The position numbers and the translations under genes are program-made. 49,305 nt of DNA from an uncultured Prevotellaceae bacterium (GTDB lineage Bacteria; Bacteroidota; Bacteroidia; Bacteroidales; UBA3663): NCBI GenBank assembly GCA_900319235.1, contig ONNR01000026.1, positions 1-49,305 on the forward strand, written 5' to 3'. A model generated the notes under the pieces. It was given only the letters and a program-made list of their open reading frames with translations. It was not told where the DNA came from and did no database searches. Shown here in pieces: positions 14,005 through 23,372 of this stretch. Every line of letters begins with the position of its first letter. The stretch's first letter is position 1.

Positions 14005-16800
14005 TTAGAATCGGTAGCTTACATTCAAGTAGAAGTTGAATGCGTTGGCATAGTAATATTTGGGGTTCTTCGAGAAGAGATAGGTCTTCTGCTTGCCTAT
14101 CTTCGGGTCGGAACTGAGGGTGTAGTAGTTGTCGTCGCGGTTCTGCTCGTAGCCACCGGTACGCAGGTCGGTGTTGTTGCTGATGTTCTGCAACTGCAGG
14201 TTGATGCTCATCGTCGAACGGTTCTTGAAGCGAAGCGACTTGCCGATCGATGCATCGAACATCCAACCGCCGTCGTGCTTCTCCTGCTCGGCACCAAACG
14301 AACCCACGATGTTGCCATACTGGTCGAAGACGACGCCACCATTCTCCTTCAGATGCTGACGGAAGGCATCGCGCTCCTCGTCGGTAGAGATTGGATACGT
14401 CTCGGTGGCGTAGGCCTTGGTGGTGAGGTAGGCGCTCTGATTGTCGAAGACAAAGTTCTCGACGATGTTCGAAAGACGACGGTAGGGCGAGAAGCCTACA
14501 TATACATTATTATAATAATTTGCATTGAACTCGAGGAACCAGTAGTTCTTGTTGTACTTCAGGCCCAGGTTGACGGCTGTGAGAGGTGTGGAGCCAACCT
14601 TCATGCCCTTGGCAAGAACGCGGAGGTTCTGGCTTTCGCCCGTCACCGGATTCTTCCAAAGGTTCACCTTGGCATTGTCCTCCTGATTCATACCTTCGGT
14701 GTTGAGCTGTGCGTATGGATTGTTGGTGTATTCGGCACCGCTCAGGGTTCCCATGGCGTGAATCGAAAGGTTCGACAGAATCTTGTACGACATGGCGAGT
14801 TCCACGCCGTAGTGCTGACGACGAACCTTGCTCATGGTGAGATAGGTGAAAGCGAAGTTGGCATCGTTGTAGAACGCTGTCTGTTCGACACCGTCGATGA
14901 AGCGCGTATAGTAGGCGTTGGCCTTGCCGATGAAAGAAGCGCCAATCTGTACCATCCAGGTGACTTCGCCGCTCAGGATCGACTCGAGCTTCAGGTTATC
15001 GACGTAGTTGTTCTGCACGCGGGGAGCCACGAAGGCGTTGCGTACCAACGGAGCCTTCTTCTCGGCACTACCGCCTATCGACAGGCGCTGACCAGCGATA
15101 GGAGTCCAAGCCAGCTGGATCTTGCCGCCACCGCCCAGGAAACGAGCCCAACCACTCTTGCCGTAGGAGTTGTCGTGATAGCTGCCGTCCTGCTGCAGCA
15201 CCTGACCCTGACCATTCTGCATCTTGCCGTCGCGCTGCATCTGCGTAGCCACCAGATGGGCACTCAGGTCGAGGTCCCAGGGGCCGCGCTGCACACCGTA
15301 CTGTGCCCAAAGCTTGGCCATATCGACGTAGGTGTTGTAGTCATAGCCGAAACGGTCACCTTCCCTCACCTTGCGGTTGGGGTTACGCATATCGCTCTGT
15401 GCCTGGATGGCATCGCGACCATAGTCGTTGATGGCATACTTGTCGACATCGGTGAACCAGTTGCCGCCCAGCAGGTCGTCCATCGTCTTGTAGTGGAGGC
15501 CGATGGTGTGGTTCAGATAGGCACCGGCCAGCAGTTTCTGGTTGCGTCCCATCGAGTGGGTCCAGGTACTCGAGAGGGCCCAGACAAGCTGGTCGTTGTG
15601 ACGGCGCTCGAGGTAGTAGAGAGCGTCACCACCGAGGAGCGCATTCTGCTGGTTCACCAGGAACATGCGGTCCCAGTTAATCTGGCGATTGGCCTTCGAC
15701 GAGGTCCAGAAGTCGTAGAGTGCGGTCCACTGCTCCCGAGCCTGCGGGTTGGACGACTGCCACTCAGTGCCCAGGTACTCAGGGTCGTAGACGTTGAAGA
15801 TGCTCGATGGCAGATTCTTGTAGTAGTCGGGACGCGGGTCGTAGGCATCGCCTGACCAACCCAGAGCCGAAGAACTGTAGTTGGAGTACTTGAAAGCGCC
15901 TGTCGTCACCAGCAGGTTGCTTGCATCGGGTTTCCAGTCCCACGTCACGACGAGAGTAGGCTCGAAATCCTTCACTACGCGGGCATTGCGTTTCTTGCCA
16001 CCCTGATAGCCCCAGTTGGAGTTGTAGTAATGGCTGTTGGCCAACCAATAGACCTCTTCGGTCGAAGCACCCTGCTGTGCACGCTTGGTGGGCGCACCGA
16101 AGGTCGAGATAGCCAGGGAGTGACGATCCCAGCGCTTTTCGGCGCCGAGGTAGTAGGAGAACGAATCGTAGAACGTGCCTTCGATGACACCTTCATCGGC
16201 CCAGCGATAACCGATCGAGCCAGCAAAAGCCCAACCGCGAGCCATCACACCCGTACCGAAGGTATAGATGGCACGTGCCTTGTAGTTGCGGTTGCACGCC
16301 GTCAGGGTGAACTTCTGCCCCTTGGCCACGTGCGAGGCACGCAGGTTGATGTTGTCGCCACCACCAATGCCGGTCACGCCAAACGAGTTGTTCTCGTAGC
16401 CTGTCGAGCCTTCCTTCGACCTGGTCAGGTCGTTCAGGCCGCCCAGCAGGCTGTAGTTATAGCGCCCCAGCTCCAAGTCGTTGAACTCCAACCCGTTGAG
16501 GAACGTGGTGGAGTACATATTGTCGAGCGCACGCACCCTGAAGCGCATTGCGCTCCACTTGAACCCCACCTGCGACAGGTAGGGGTCATTGTTCGACGAA
16601 GCGACATTCGAAATAGTCTGGGCGGCATCAACATCCTCGTCGAGCTGTGACTCGGTGAACGAGAAGTCGCTGCCGTCATCCTCCGTCGCCTGCGTCTCGG
16701 TAACCTCCGTGGCAGTGACCTGCTGAGGCGTCGTCTGCCCCATCAGTCCCATCACGGCAAGTGCCCAGGTCGCAGCTGTCAGTGTTACAACTTTGCTCAT
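14005..16800 (-). CDS. TonB-dependent receptor, non-SusC type
   Basis: A 931-residue outer-membrane receptor. After a signal (MSKVVTLTAATWALAVMGLMGQ) comes an acidic Thr/Glu-rich linker and then a plug-like region (residues ~58-160: DAAQTISNVASSNNDPYL, MRFRVRALDN, FNDLELGRYNY). The rest is the beta barrel, rich in alternating aromatic strands and ending NAFNFYLNVSYRF with the C-terminal Phe needed for barrel assembly. There is no CarboxypepD_reg domain at the N-terminus, so it is not a SusC protein and no SusD follows. Instead the downstream genes encode OB-fold lipoproteins and nucleases, suggesting import of nucleic-acid fragments or a cofactor bound to them. First gene of the operon, with its own promoter. 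Confidence 0.85.
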   Translation of the reverse strand: MSKVVTLTAATWALAVMGLMGQTTPQQVTATEVTETQATEDDGSDFSFTESQLDEDVDAAQTISNVASSNNDPYLSQVGFKWSAMRFRVRALDNMYSTTFLNGLEFNDLELGRYNYSLLGGLNDLTRSKEGSTGYENNSFGVTGIGGGDNINLRASHVAKGQKFTLTACNRNYKARAIYTFGTGVMARGWAFAGSIGYRWADEGVIEGTFYDSFSYYLGAEKRWDRHSLAISTFGAPTKRAQQGASTEEVYWLANSHYYNSNWGYQGGKKRNARVVKDFEPTLVVTWDWKPDASNLLVTTGAFKYSNYSSSALGWSGDAYDPRPDYYKNLPSSIFNVYDPEYLGTEWQSSNPQAREQWTALYDFWTSSKANRQINWDRMFLVNQQNALLGGDALYYLERRHNDQLVWALSSTWTHSMGRNQKLLAGAYLNHTIGLHYKTMDDLLGGNWFTDVDKYAINDYGRDAIQAQSDMRNPNRKVREGDRFGYDYNTYVDMAKLWAQYGVQRGPWDLDLSAHLVATQMQRDGKMQNGQGQVLQQDGSYHDNSYGKSGWARFLGGGGKIQLAWTPIAGQRLSIGGSAEKKAPLVRNAFVAPRVQNNYVDNLKLESILSGEVTWMVQIGASFIGKANAYYTRFIDGVEQTAFYNDANFAFTYLTMSKVRRQHYGVELAMSYKILSNLSIHAMGTLSGAEYTNNPYAQLNTEGMNQEDNAKVNLWKNPVTGESQNLRVLAKGMKVGSTPLTAVNLGLKYNKNYWFLEFNANYYNNVYVGFSPYRRLSNIVENFVFDNQSAYLTTKAYATETYPISTDEERDAFRQHLKENGGVVFDQYGNIVGSFGAEQEKHDGGWMFDASIGKSLRFKNRSTMSINLQLQNISNNTDLRTGGYEQNRDDNYYTLSSDPKIGKQKTYLFSKNPKYYYANAFNFYLNVSYRF

Positions 16801-16917
16801 GATATGTTTTTTTAAGTAGGTATTTCCTGGTTTCGTTATTTCGGTATTACGTTCTCTCGGTATTGTTTGCTATCAGATGTTTTTCACCTATGTGCAATTC
16901 ACGTACTAATCTGTGTG

Positions 16918-16949
16918 CAAAGATAGCATTTTTTTGTAAAACGTGCAAA
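16918..16949 (-). promoter_or_regulatory. Promoter of the TonB receptor operon
   Basis: On the minus strand TTTG (16949-16946), 20 bases, then TATCTTTG (16925-16918). It gives a leader of roughly 110 bases before ATG 16800. Confidence 0.82.
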
Positions 16950-16994
16950 ATAAATTCAAAAAATCCGCGATTTTTGCGAAAAAGTACCCACTTT

Positions 16995-17027
16995 TTTGCG
17001 TACTTTGCAAAAAATTCACTATCTTTG
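16995..17027 (+). promoter_or_regulatory. Divergent promoter of the phosphatase/nuclease gene
   Basis: TTTG at 16995-16998, a 21-base spacer, TATCTTTG at 17020-17027, with transcription start near 17034 and ATG at 17101. It lies about 45 bp from the opposing promoter, so the two transcripts may share regulation. It also rules out the open codons before 17034 as part of the protein. Confidence 0.82.
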
Positions 17028-17100
17028 CATCGTAAACTCTACAATGCGCCGCCCAGTTGGCCCGCAGGGAGCGATTTTTCAGTCCATAAATCATCTTGAT

Positions 17101-18279
17101 ATGAAACGACCCGTCATCCTCACCCTCCTCTTTTCTCTGGCCGTCCTCATGCCTTCGCTGGCCCAGAAGGACGCATCCCAGTTGGCCGAGAAACGCTATG
17201 GCATGTACGCCATCGCCTTCTACAACCAGGAGAACCTCTTCGACACTATCGACGACCCGCTCATCCACGACGAGGACTTTCTTCCAGGCTCCTCCTACGG
17301 ATGGAACGGCATGAAGTATCGCCGCAAGGTGCGCAACATGAGCGCGACCCTTGCTTCCATCGGCGTTGACAAGGGTCTGAAGTACGGCGCTGCCGTCATC
17401 GGCCTTGCTGAGGTCGAGAACCGCAATGTAGTCGTGGATCTGACGAAAAGCGATGCGCTGCGCGAACGTGGCTACCGCGTCCTCCATTTCGACAGCCCCG
17501 ATGCACGCGGCATCGACTGCGCCATGCTTTACAATCCCCGCTACTTCCAGCTCGAGGACTCGCTCTACGTCTATTACATCTATCCCGAGCCGGGCTCCAA
17601 CGACTGGTTGGGCTTCCACCAGGATCCTGTGACGCATGAGATCACTCCTCGTCCCCTCTTCGGCGACGTTTCGCACAAGACACGTGGCTTCCTCGTGGGC
17701 ATTGGCACCATGGCCGACGAGAAGATGGCCATCATCGTCAACCACTGGCCCAGCCGCGGTGTAGAAAGCTGGGCACGCGAACAGGCCGCCGCCCAAGTGA
17801 AGCGCCTCACCGAAGCCCTGCAGCTTCGTTATCCCGGCATCAAGGTCGTCATCATGGGTGACCTCAATGACGACCCCGACAGCCCATCGATGGCCAAAGC
17901 CATGGGCTGCAAGTATGCCACCAAGGACGTGAAGTCGAGCGCCGACATCTTCAATCCCTGGAAGTACATGCTTCGCAAGGTCGGTCAGGGCACCCTGCTC
18001 TACGACGGCAAGTGGAACCTCTTCGACCAGATTGTCATAACCGGCAACATGGTTGACCATAAGACTCCGCTTCGCAAAGCAAAGCCCAAGATGAGCGACC
18101 TCGACGTCTCGGGCGGCCTCACATTCTACTTCGGGGAAGTCATCATCCGCGACTATCTCATCACTCCTTCCGGCCGCTACAAGGGCAGTCCTCTGCGTAC
18201 TACCGCGAGCGGCGTCTGGAACGATGGTTACTCCGACCACTTCCCCACCTGCATCTATCTCGTCAAGGAAATTAAGTAA
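17101..18279 (+). CDS. Secreted endonuclease/exonuclease/phosphatase family protein
   Basis: An exported metal-dependent phosphoesterase of the EEP (DNase I-like) superfamily, 392 residues. The signal is [22 protein letters not shown]. Family motifs in order: FYNQENLFD near residue 41 (Asn metal ligand), IGLAEVEN near 101 (catalytic Glu), VNHWPSRG near 215, [12 protein letters not shown] near 254 (Asp/Asn pair) and YSDHFP near the C-terminus (Asp-His pair), so the active site looks complete. Substrates in this family include DNA, RNA and phosphorylated small molecules. It is transcribed divergently from the receptor operon and shares one base with trmD (TAATG), so it heads a mixed operon. A role in processing nucleic acid outside the cytoplasm is inferred from context. 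Confidence 0.87.
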   Translation: MKRPVILTLLFSLAVLMPSLAQKDASQLAEKRYGMYAIAFYNQENLFDTIDDPLIHDEDFLPGSSYGWNGMKYRRKVRNMSATLASIGVDKGLKYGAAVIGLAEVENRNVVVDLTKSDALRERGYRVLHFDSPDARGIDCAMLYNPRYFQLEDSLYVYYIYPEPGSNDWLGFHQDPVTHEITPRPLFGDVSHKTRGFLVGIGTMADEKMAIIVNHWPSRGVESWAREQAAAQVKRLTEALQLRYPGIKVVIMGDLNDDPDSPSMAKAMGCKYATKDVKSSADIFNPWKYMLRKVGQGTLLYDGKWNLFDQIVITGNMVDHKTPLRKAKPKMSDLDVSGGLTFYFGEVIIRDYLITPSGRYKGSPLRTTASGVWNDGYSDHFPTCIYLVKEIK

Positions 18280-18962
18280 TGCGCATCGACATCATCACCG
18301 TGCTGCCAGAACTGCTCACCGGTCCTCTCGACCAGAGCATCATCAAGCGAGCACAACAGAAAGGCTTGGCCGAAATACACATCCACAATCTGCGCGACTG
18401 GTCCACCGACCTGCGCCATCGTCGCGTCGATGACTATGCCTTCGGTGGCACAGCCGGCATGGTCATGCAGTGCGAACCTATCGACCGCTGCATCAGCGAC
18501 CTCTCCTCGCAGCGCCATTACGACGAGGTCATCTTCGTCACACCCGACGGCGAGACGTTCAACCAGCACATTGCCAACGACCTGTCGATGAAGGAAAACC
18601 TCATCATCCTTTGCGGACACTACAAGGGCATCGACTACCGCATTCGCGAACACCTCATCACCCGCGAAATTTCGATCGGTGACTATGTGCTGACAGGCGG
18701 CGAACTGCCTGCCGCCATCATTGCCGATGCCGTGATCCGAGTACTCCCAGGAGCCATCGGTGACGAGCAGTCGGCCCTCAGCGACTCATTCCAGGACGAC
18801 CTCCTTGCACCACCCGTCTATACCCGTCCAGCCGACTACAAGGGCTGGAAGGTACCCGACATCCTCCTCAGCGGCCACGAACGCAAGATTCGCGAATGGG
18901 AGCACGAACAAGCCCTCGAACGCACCCGCCGCTTACGCCCCGACCTATTGAAAGAAGAATAA
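18279..18962 (+). CDS. trmD: tRNA (guanine-37-N1)-methyltransferase
   Basis: A SPOUT-fold enzyme that transfers methyl from S-adenosylmethionine to G37 of tRNAs, preventing +1 frameshifts. It has 227 residues. Signature segments are [12 protein letters not shown] at the N-terminus, [26 protein letters not shown] and [14 protein letters not shown] (trefoil-knot AdoMet site), then a C-terminal domain containing YTRPADYKG and [13 protein letters not shown]. All are intact. The ATG overlaps the last base of the preceding stop, indicating translational coupling, which is unusual given the unrelated function of the upstream gene. Confidence 0.97.
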   Translation: MRIDIITVLPELLTGPLDQSIIKRAQQKGLAEIHIHNLRDWSTDLRHRRVDDYAFGGTAGMVMQCEPIDRCISDLSSQRHYDEVIFVTPDGETFNQHIANDLSMKENLIILCGHYKGIDYRIREHLITREISIGDYVLTGGELPAAIIADAVIRVLPGAIGDEQSALSDSFQDDLLAPPVYTRPADYKGWKVPDILLSGHERKIREWEHEQALERTRRLRPDLLKEE

Positions 18963-18966
18963 AAAA

Positions 18967-20601
18967 ATGTCTCAACTCACCCAAGAAATAAACAAAAGGC
19001 GAACATTCGCCATCATCTCACACCCCGACGCCGGCAAGACGACCTTGACCGAGAAACTCCTCCTCTTCGGTGGAGCCATCCACGTCGCCGGTGCCGTCAA
19101 GAGTAACAAGATCAAGAAAACAGCCACCTCCGACTGGATGGAGATCGAGAAGCAACGTGGCATCTCGGTAGCCACCTCCGTCATGGCTTTCGACTATGCC
19201 TGCACCTCGCAAAGCACCCTCCCCGGTGTAGAAAGCGACGGACAGGAGCATCAATACAAGATCAACATCCTCGACACCCCAGGTCACCAGGACTTTGCCG
19301 AAGATACCTACCGCACCCTCACAGCCGTCGATAGCGTCATCATCGTCATCGACTGCGCCAAGGGCGTCGAGACGCAGACACGCAAGCTCATGGAGGTTTG
19401 CCGCATGCGCAACACCCCCGTCATCGTCTTCATCAACAAGATGGACCGCGAAGGCAAGGATCCCTTCGACCTCATCGACGAAGTGGAGAAGGAGCTCAAG
19501 ATAACCTGCCGTCCTCTCACCTGGCCCATCAACATCGGCGAACGCTTCAAGGGTGTATATAACCTCTTCGAGTCGTCGCTCAACCTTTATACGCCCAGCA
19601 AGCAGACCATCTCGGAGAGCGTAGCCATCGAGAGCCTTGACGACCCGCTGCTCGACGAACGCGTCGGCGAACGCGATGCTGAGAAGCTGCGCGAAGACGT
19701 CGAACTGCTCAGCGGTGTCTATCCCGACTTCGACAAGGAGGCCTACCTCGACGGACAACTGGCCCCCGTCTTCTTCGGTTCGGCACTCAACAACTTCGGT
19801 GTGCGCGAACTGCTCGACTGCTTCTGCCAGATAGCTCCCTCCCCCAAGCCTACCAAGACGGTGGAGCGCATCGTGCAGCCCGAAGAACAGGAATTCGCAG
19901 GCTTTGTGTTCAAGATTCATGCCAACATGGACCCCAACCACCGTTCGTGCATCGCTTTCGTCAAGGTTTGTTCAGGCAAGTTCGAACGCGGCGTCTATTA
20001 CAAGCACGTGCGTCTTGGACAGAAGATGCGCTTCTCGGCGCCTACCTGCTTCATGGCTCAGAAGAAGGAGGTTGTCGATGAATGCTGGCCCGGCGACATC
20101 GTAGGTCTGCCCGACAATGGCGGCACGTTCAAGATCGGCGACACCCTCACCAGCGGTGAAGACCTCCACTTCACCGGCATCCCATCGTTCTCGCCCGAAC
20201 TGTTCATGTACATCGAGAATGCTGACCCTATGAAGGCAAAACAACTCGCCAAGGGCATCGACCAGCTCATGGACGAAGGCGTGGCACAGGTCTTCACCAA
20301 TCAGTTCAATGGACGCAAGGTTGTCGGAACTGTCGGACAACTGCAGTTCGAAGTCATCCAGTACCGTCTGGAGCACGAATACAACGCCAAGTGCCGCTGG
20401 GAGCCCATCCGCCTCTACAAGGCCTGCTGGATGCAGACCGACGACGAGGAGCAACTGCGCGACTTCAAGCGCCGCAAGATGCAGTTCATGGCCACCGACA
20501 AGGATGGCCGCGACGTCTTCCTTGCCGAATCGGGCTACGTCCTCTCCATGGCTCAGCAGGACTTCCCGCACATCACTTTCCATTTTACGTCAGAGTTCTA
20601 G
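18967..20601 (+). CDS. prfC: Peptide chain release factor 3
   Basis: A translational GTPase that recycles RF1/RF2 after termination, 544 residues. The GTPase domain shows G1 [12 protein letters not shown] near residue 18, a G2 region with [11 protein letters not shown]3 DTPGHQDF and G4 NKMDRE. RF3-specific features are [10 protein letters not shown] just after the knot between G1 and G2, and the C-terminal stretch [14 protein letters not shown] and MAQQDFPHI near the end. It starts four bases after the trmD stop, so it is part of the same operon. The stop codon lies in the CTAG-rich spacer. Confidence 0.97.
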   Translation: MSQLTQEINKRRTFAIISHPDAGKTTLTEKLLLFGGAIHVAGAVKSNKIKKTATSDWMEIEKQRGISVATSVMAFDYACTSQSTLPGVESDGQEHQYKINILDTPGHQDFAEDTYRTLTAVDSVIIVIDCAKGVETQTRKLMEVCRMRNTPVIVFINKMDREGKDPFDLIDEVEKELKITCRPLTWPINIGERFKGVYNLFESSLNLYTPSKQTISESVAIESLDDPLLDERVGERDAEKLREDVELLSGVYPDFDKEAYLDGQLAPVFFGSALNNFGVRELLDCFCQIAPSPKPTKTVERIVQPEEQEFAGFVFKIHANMDPNHRSCIAFVKVCSGKFERGVYYKHVRLGQKMRFSAPTCFMAQKKEVVDECWPGDIVGLPDNGGTFKIGDTLTSGEDLHFTGIPSFSPELFMYIENADPMKAKQLAKGIDQLMDEGVAQVFTNQFNGRKVVGTVGQLQFEVIQYRLEHEYNAKCRWEPIRLYKACWMQTDDEEQLRDFKRRKMQFMATDKDGRDVFLAESGYVLSMAQQDFPHITFHFTSEF

Positions 20602-20660
20602 ATTTCCTAAATGATCAAGAGCTTCTAGACTTTTTAGATAATCTAGTTTCTCTAGATAAA
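20598..20660. repeat. CTAGA-rich palindromic spacer
   Basis: TTCTAGA, CTTCTAGAC, TTAGATAATCTAG and CTCTAGATAAAG follow one another between prfC and the nucleosidase gene. They can pair in several ways. The first copy overlaps the prfC stop codon. It resembles the other short-repeat spacers but has no defined core. Confidence 0.5.
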
Positions 20661-20673
20661 GATATTTCTTTCT

Positions 20674-21375
20674 ATGAAAGTATGCTACATCGTGGCCATG
20701 CGGGCTGAGGCGCAGCCTTTCATCGAGCACTATGGCGTCCAGTTGCTCGAAGGGTTCTTTGCGCCCCTCCCCTGTCTCTGCTATCATGCGAATGTCAATG
20801 GATCCGAACTCTACATCGTTTTGAACGGAGAGCAGCATGGCTCCGACCTGGTGGGATGTGAAGCAGCTTCGGTAGCCACCTTGGCGGCCATCCAGAAGAT
20901 ACTGCCCGACCTTGTCGTCAACTCTGGCACCTGCGGAGCCTTCCTCAGCAATGGTGCCAATATCGGCGACGTTTATCTTGGCAGCAGCGTGATGTTCCAC
21001 GATCGCCGTGTGCCAGGCGATGATGCTTGGGGCACGCAAGCCCTCGGCAATTATCCCGTCTGGGAAGGCACAGCCGACCTAGCCCAGCGTCTTGGCTTAA
21101 AACTCGGCAAAGTCACCACGGGCTCTTCGCTCGATATGCAGCCTTGCGATGAGGAGATCATCCGACAGAACCACGGCGAACTGAAGGATATGGAGGGCGC
21201 AGCCATTGCCTTCGTCTGCTCGCTCTTCAAGATTCCCATCCTCTTCGTCAAGTCGGTCACCGACCTCTGCGACAGCGGTGCCGCCACCTATGAAGAGTTC
21301 TCCAAGAATCTCGCCCTTGCCTCCGAAAGACTTCGCCAGGCCAACGTCCGCATCATCGATGCATTGACCAAATAA
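20674..21375 (+). CDS. 5'-methylthioadenosine/S-adenosylhomocysteine-type nucleosidase
   Basis: A phosphorylase-superfamily enzyme of 233 residues that would cleave the glycosidic bond of methylthioadenosine, adenosylhomocysteine or a related purine nucleoside in the cytoplasm. The N-terminus VCYIVAMRAEAQPF corresponds to the MTAN start (I-I-G/A-A-M-x-x-E). VNSGTCGAFLSNGANIGDVYLGS matches the N/S-x-G-x-A/C-G glycine loop, KDMEGAAIAFVC carries the M-E ribose-binding pair, and VKSVTDLCDSGA the catalytic S-D-x-x-D region. The sequence is somewhat divergent from E. coli MtnN, so the exact substrate is open. Its neighbour is deoD, consistent with nucleoside salvage. Confidence 0.85.
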   Translation: MKVCYIVAMRAEAQPFIEHYGVQLLEGFFAPLPCLCYHANVNGSELYIVLNGEQHGSDLVGCEAASVATLAAIQKILPDLVVNSGTCGAFLSNGANIGDVYLGSSVMFHDRRVPGDDAWGTQALGNYPVWEGTADLAQRLGLKLGKVTTGSSLDMQPCDEEIIRQNHGELKDMEGAAIAFVCSLFKIPILFVKSVTDLCDSGAATYEEFSKNLALASERLRQANVRIIDALTK

Positions 21376-21413
21376 CTTTAATAACACCATTACCCTCAAA
21401 AAACTATAAAACC

Positions 21414-22121
21414 ATGGCAACTCCCCACATTTCCGCTCCCGATGGCGCATTTGCCAAGACCGTCCTGATGCCAGGCGATCCACTGCGCGCCAAGTTTATT
21501 GCTGAAACATTCCTAGACGATCCGCAAGTCGTCACCTCTGTCCGCAACGTCCTCGGCTTCACCGGCTACTATAAGGGCGTTCGCGTTTCCGTTATGGCCA
21601 GCGGCATGGGCATTCCCAGCATCGGCATCTATTCGTACGAACTTTACAACGGTTACGGTGTTGAAAACATCATCCGCATCGGCTCGGCAGGCAGTTACGT
21701 TGACCACCTCGACGTGATGGATGTTGTTCTTGCCAAGGCTGCCTACAGTGACAGTTCCTACGCACGTGTCCTCAACGGTTACCGCAGCAAGAAGATCAAG
21801 CCCAGTCCCCTCATCAACGCTGTAATCATGCAGAAGGCTCACGAACTCGGCATCGACTGCAAGGAAGTCCTCGTTCATTCGAGCGACGTCTTCTACGGCC
21901 AGAAGCCCTGGCAGGAAATAGCTGAGCACTCCGGCTCGGAATGCGTCGAGATGGAGAGCTTCGGCCTCTTCCACAACGCCAATATTCTGGGTAAGCAGGC
22001 GGCCTGTCTGCTCACCATCAGCGACAGTTTCGTCGATCACGTTGAGCTCACCGCCGAAGAGCGCCAGACTTCCTTCAAAACCATGATGACGCTTGCCCTC
22101 GAGGCAGCCATCGTGCTCTAA
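21414..22121 (+). CDS. deoD: Purine nucleoside phosphorylase, DeoD type
   Basis: A hexameric-type purine nucleoside phosphorylase, 235 residues, that splits purine (deoxy)nucleosides with phosphate into base and (deoxy)ribose-1-phosphate. Motifs are TPHISAPDGAFAKTVLMPGDPLRAKFIA at the N-terminus (G-D-P-x-R phosphate site), VMASGMGIPSIGIYSYEL, RIGSAGSYV, CVEMESFGLF (M-E ribose contact) and LLTISDSFVDH (catalytic S-D). The length is exactly typical. It lies 38 bases after the nucleosidase gene and just before the MFS gene, so the three probably form a salvage unit. Confidence 0.97.
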   Translation: MATPHISAPDGAFAKTVLMPGDPLRAKFIAETFLDDPQVVTSVRNVLGFTGYYKGVRVSVMASGMGIPSIGIYSYELYNGYGVENIIRIGSAGSYVDHLDVMDVVLAKAAYSDSSYARVLNGYRSKKIKPSPLINAVIMQKAHELGIDCKEVLVHSSDVFYGQKPWQEIAEHSGSECVEMESFGLFHNANILGKQAACLLTISDSFVDHVELTAEERQTSFKTMMTLALEAAIVL

Positions 22122-22140
22122 GCGCTTTTGTCGCACACAC

Positions 22141-23328
22141 ATGCAACCCGCTACCGAACGTCTTTGGAACAGCAACTACTGGAAGGTGATGATAGCCAAC
22201 TTCACGCTGTCGTTTTCCTTCTATTTGCTCACACCCCTGCTGCCTCTTTATCTGAGCGAGACATACGGCACTACCAAGGACATGATTGGAGTGGTGCTCT
22301 CGGGCTATACCGTCACTGCCCTCCTCGTACGACCGTTCAGCGGGTTCGTCGTCGATAGCTTTTCGCGCAAGCGTGTGCTTCTCATAAGCCTCTTTGCCTA
22401 CTTCATATGTTTCGGCGGCTATATTGTCGCCGGAACCTTGTTGTGGTTTGCCATCGTCAGAACGCTCCATGGTGCGCCTTTTGGTGCCTCGTCGGTGTCC
22501 AATAGTACTGTGGCCATCGATGTGTTGCCATCCAGCCGGCGCAATGAAGGAATCGGCTACTACGGTCTGAGCAACAACGTAGCCACCGCCATCGCTCCCT
22601 CGGTAGGCATCTTCATCTACCGTTATGCCCATAACTTCGACCTGCTCTTCTGGCTGGCATTCCTTGTTGCAGGCCTTGGCTTTGCGGTCGATGCCACCGT
22701 CAAACTGCCCAAGCGAGCCATAGCCACGGGCAAACGTCCCATCTCGCTCGACCGCTTCTTCCTCCTAAGCGGCTGGCTTATCGGGCTTAACTTCATCTTC
22801 TTTGGCATCTGCTTCGGCGTGCTCAGCAACTACCTCGCCATTTACGGGAAGGAGACGATGGGCATCACCAGCGGCACGGGCACGTTCTTCATGCTGCTCT
22901 CCATCGGGCTGATTCTCTCACGTCTGCAGGGAGGAAAGATGCTGCGCCAGGGCAGGCTCATCTACAATGCAGGCATCGGCATTCTCACCTCCACCGTCGG
23001 CTATCTGCTCTTCGTCGCTTGTCCCAACATGGTGGGATACTACGGTGCCGCCATCCTCATCGGCCTTGGCAATGGCCATCTCTGGCCTGCCTTCCAGAAC
23101 ATGATTATCGGTGTAGCCACCAACGACCGGCGAGGCACTGCCAACTCCACACTCCTCACCAGCTGGGATCTCGGCATCGGTATCGGCATCCTCCTCGGCG
23201 GCTCAATCGTCGAGTATTTCAGCTATGCTGCTGCATTCTGGTGGATTGCCATCGTGCACTGTGTTGGCGCCCTCCTCTTTTTCCTCGCAACACGTTCCTC
23301 CTTCTACAGCCATCGAGTTGTACGATAA
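22141..23328 (+). CDS. MFS transporter
   Basis: An inner-membrane major facilitator of 395 residues with about twelve hydrophobic segments. GYTVTALLVRPFSGFVVDSFSRKRVL between helices 2 and 3 is the canonical loop motif (G-x-x-x-D/R-R-x-G-R-R variant). A second copy after helix 8 reads LSRLQGGKML. ATG 22141 is chosen because the open codons before it overlap the end of deoD and are Cys/Arg rich. Substrate unknown. Position after deoD makes a nucleoside, base or drug-like purine possible, while similarity in layout to AraJ-type exporters means efflux cannot be excluded. Confidence 0.85.
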   Translation: MQPATERLWNSNYWKVMIANFTLSFSFYLLTPLLPLYLSETYGTTKDMIGVVLSGYTVTALLVRPFSGFVVDSFSRKRVLLISLFAYFICFGGYIVAGTLLWFAIVRTLHGAPFGASSVSNSTVAIDVLPSSRRNEGIGYYGLSNNVATAIAPSVGIFIYRYAHNFDLLFWLAFLVAGLGFAVDATVKLPKRAIATGKRPISLDRFFLLSGWLIGLNFIFFGICFGVLSNYLAIYGKETMGITSGTGTFFMLLSIGLILSRLQGGKMLRQGRLIYNAGIGILTSTVGYLLFVACPNMVGYYGAAILIGLGNGHLWPAFQNMIIGVATNDRRGTANSTLLTSWDLGIGIGILLGGSIVEYFSYAAAFWWIAIVHCVGALLFFLATRSSFYSHRVVR

Positions 23329-23372
23329 GGTTGCAACCTACACATATTATAATATAGTTATTTGCGCTGTCC

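Noticed and set aside
16996..17100. N-terminal extension of the EEP-family protein
   Set aside because: The extension overlaps the promoter at 16995-17027 and would place 35 residues before a clear signal peptide.
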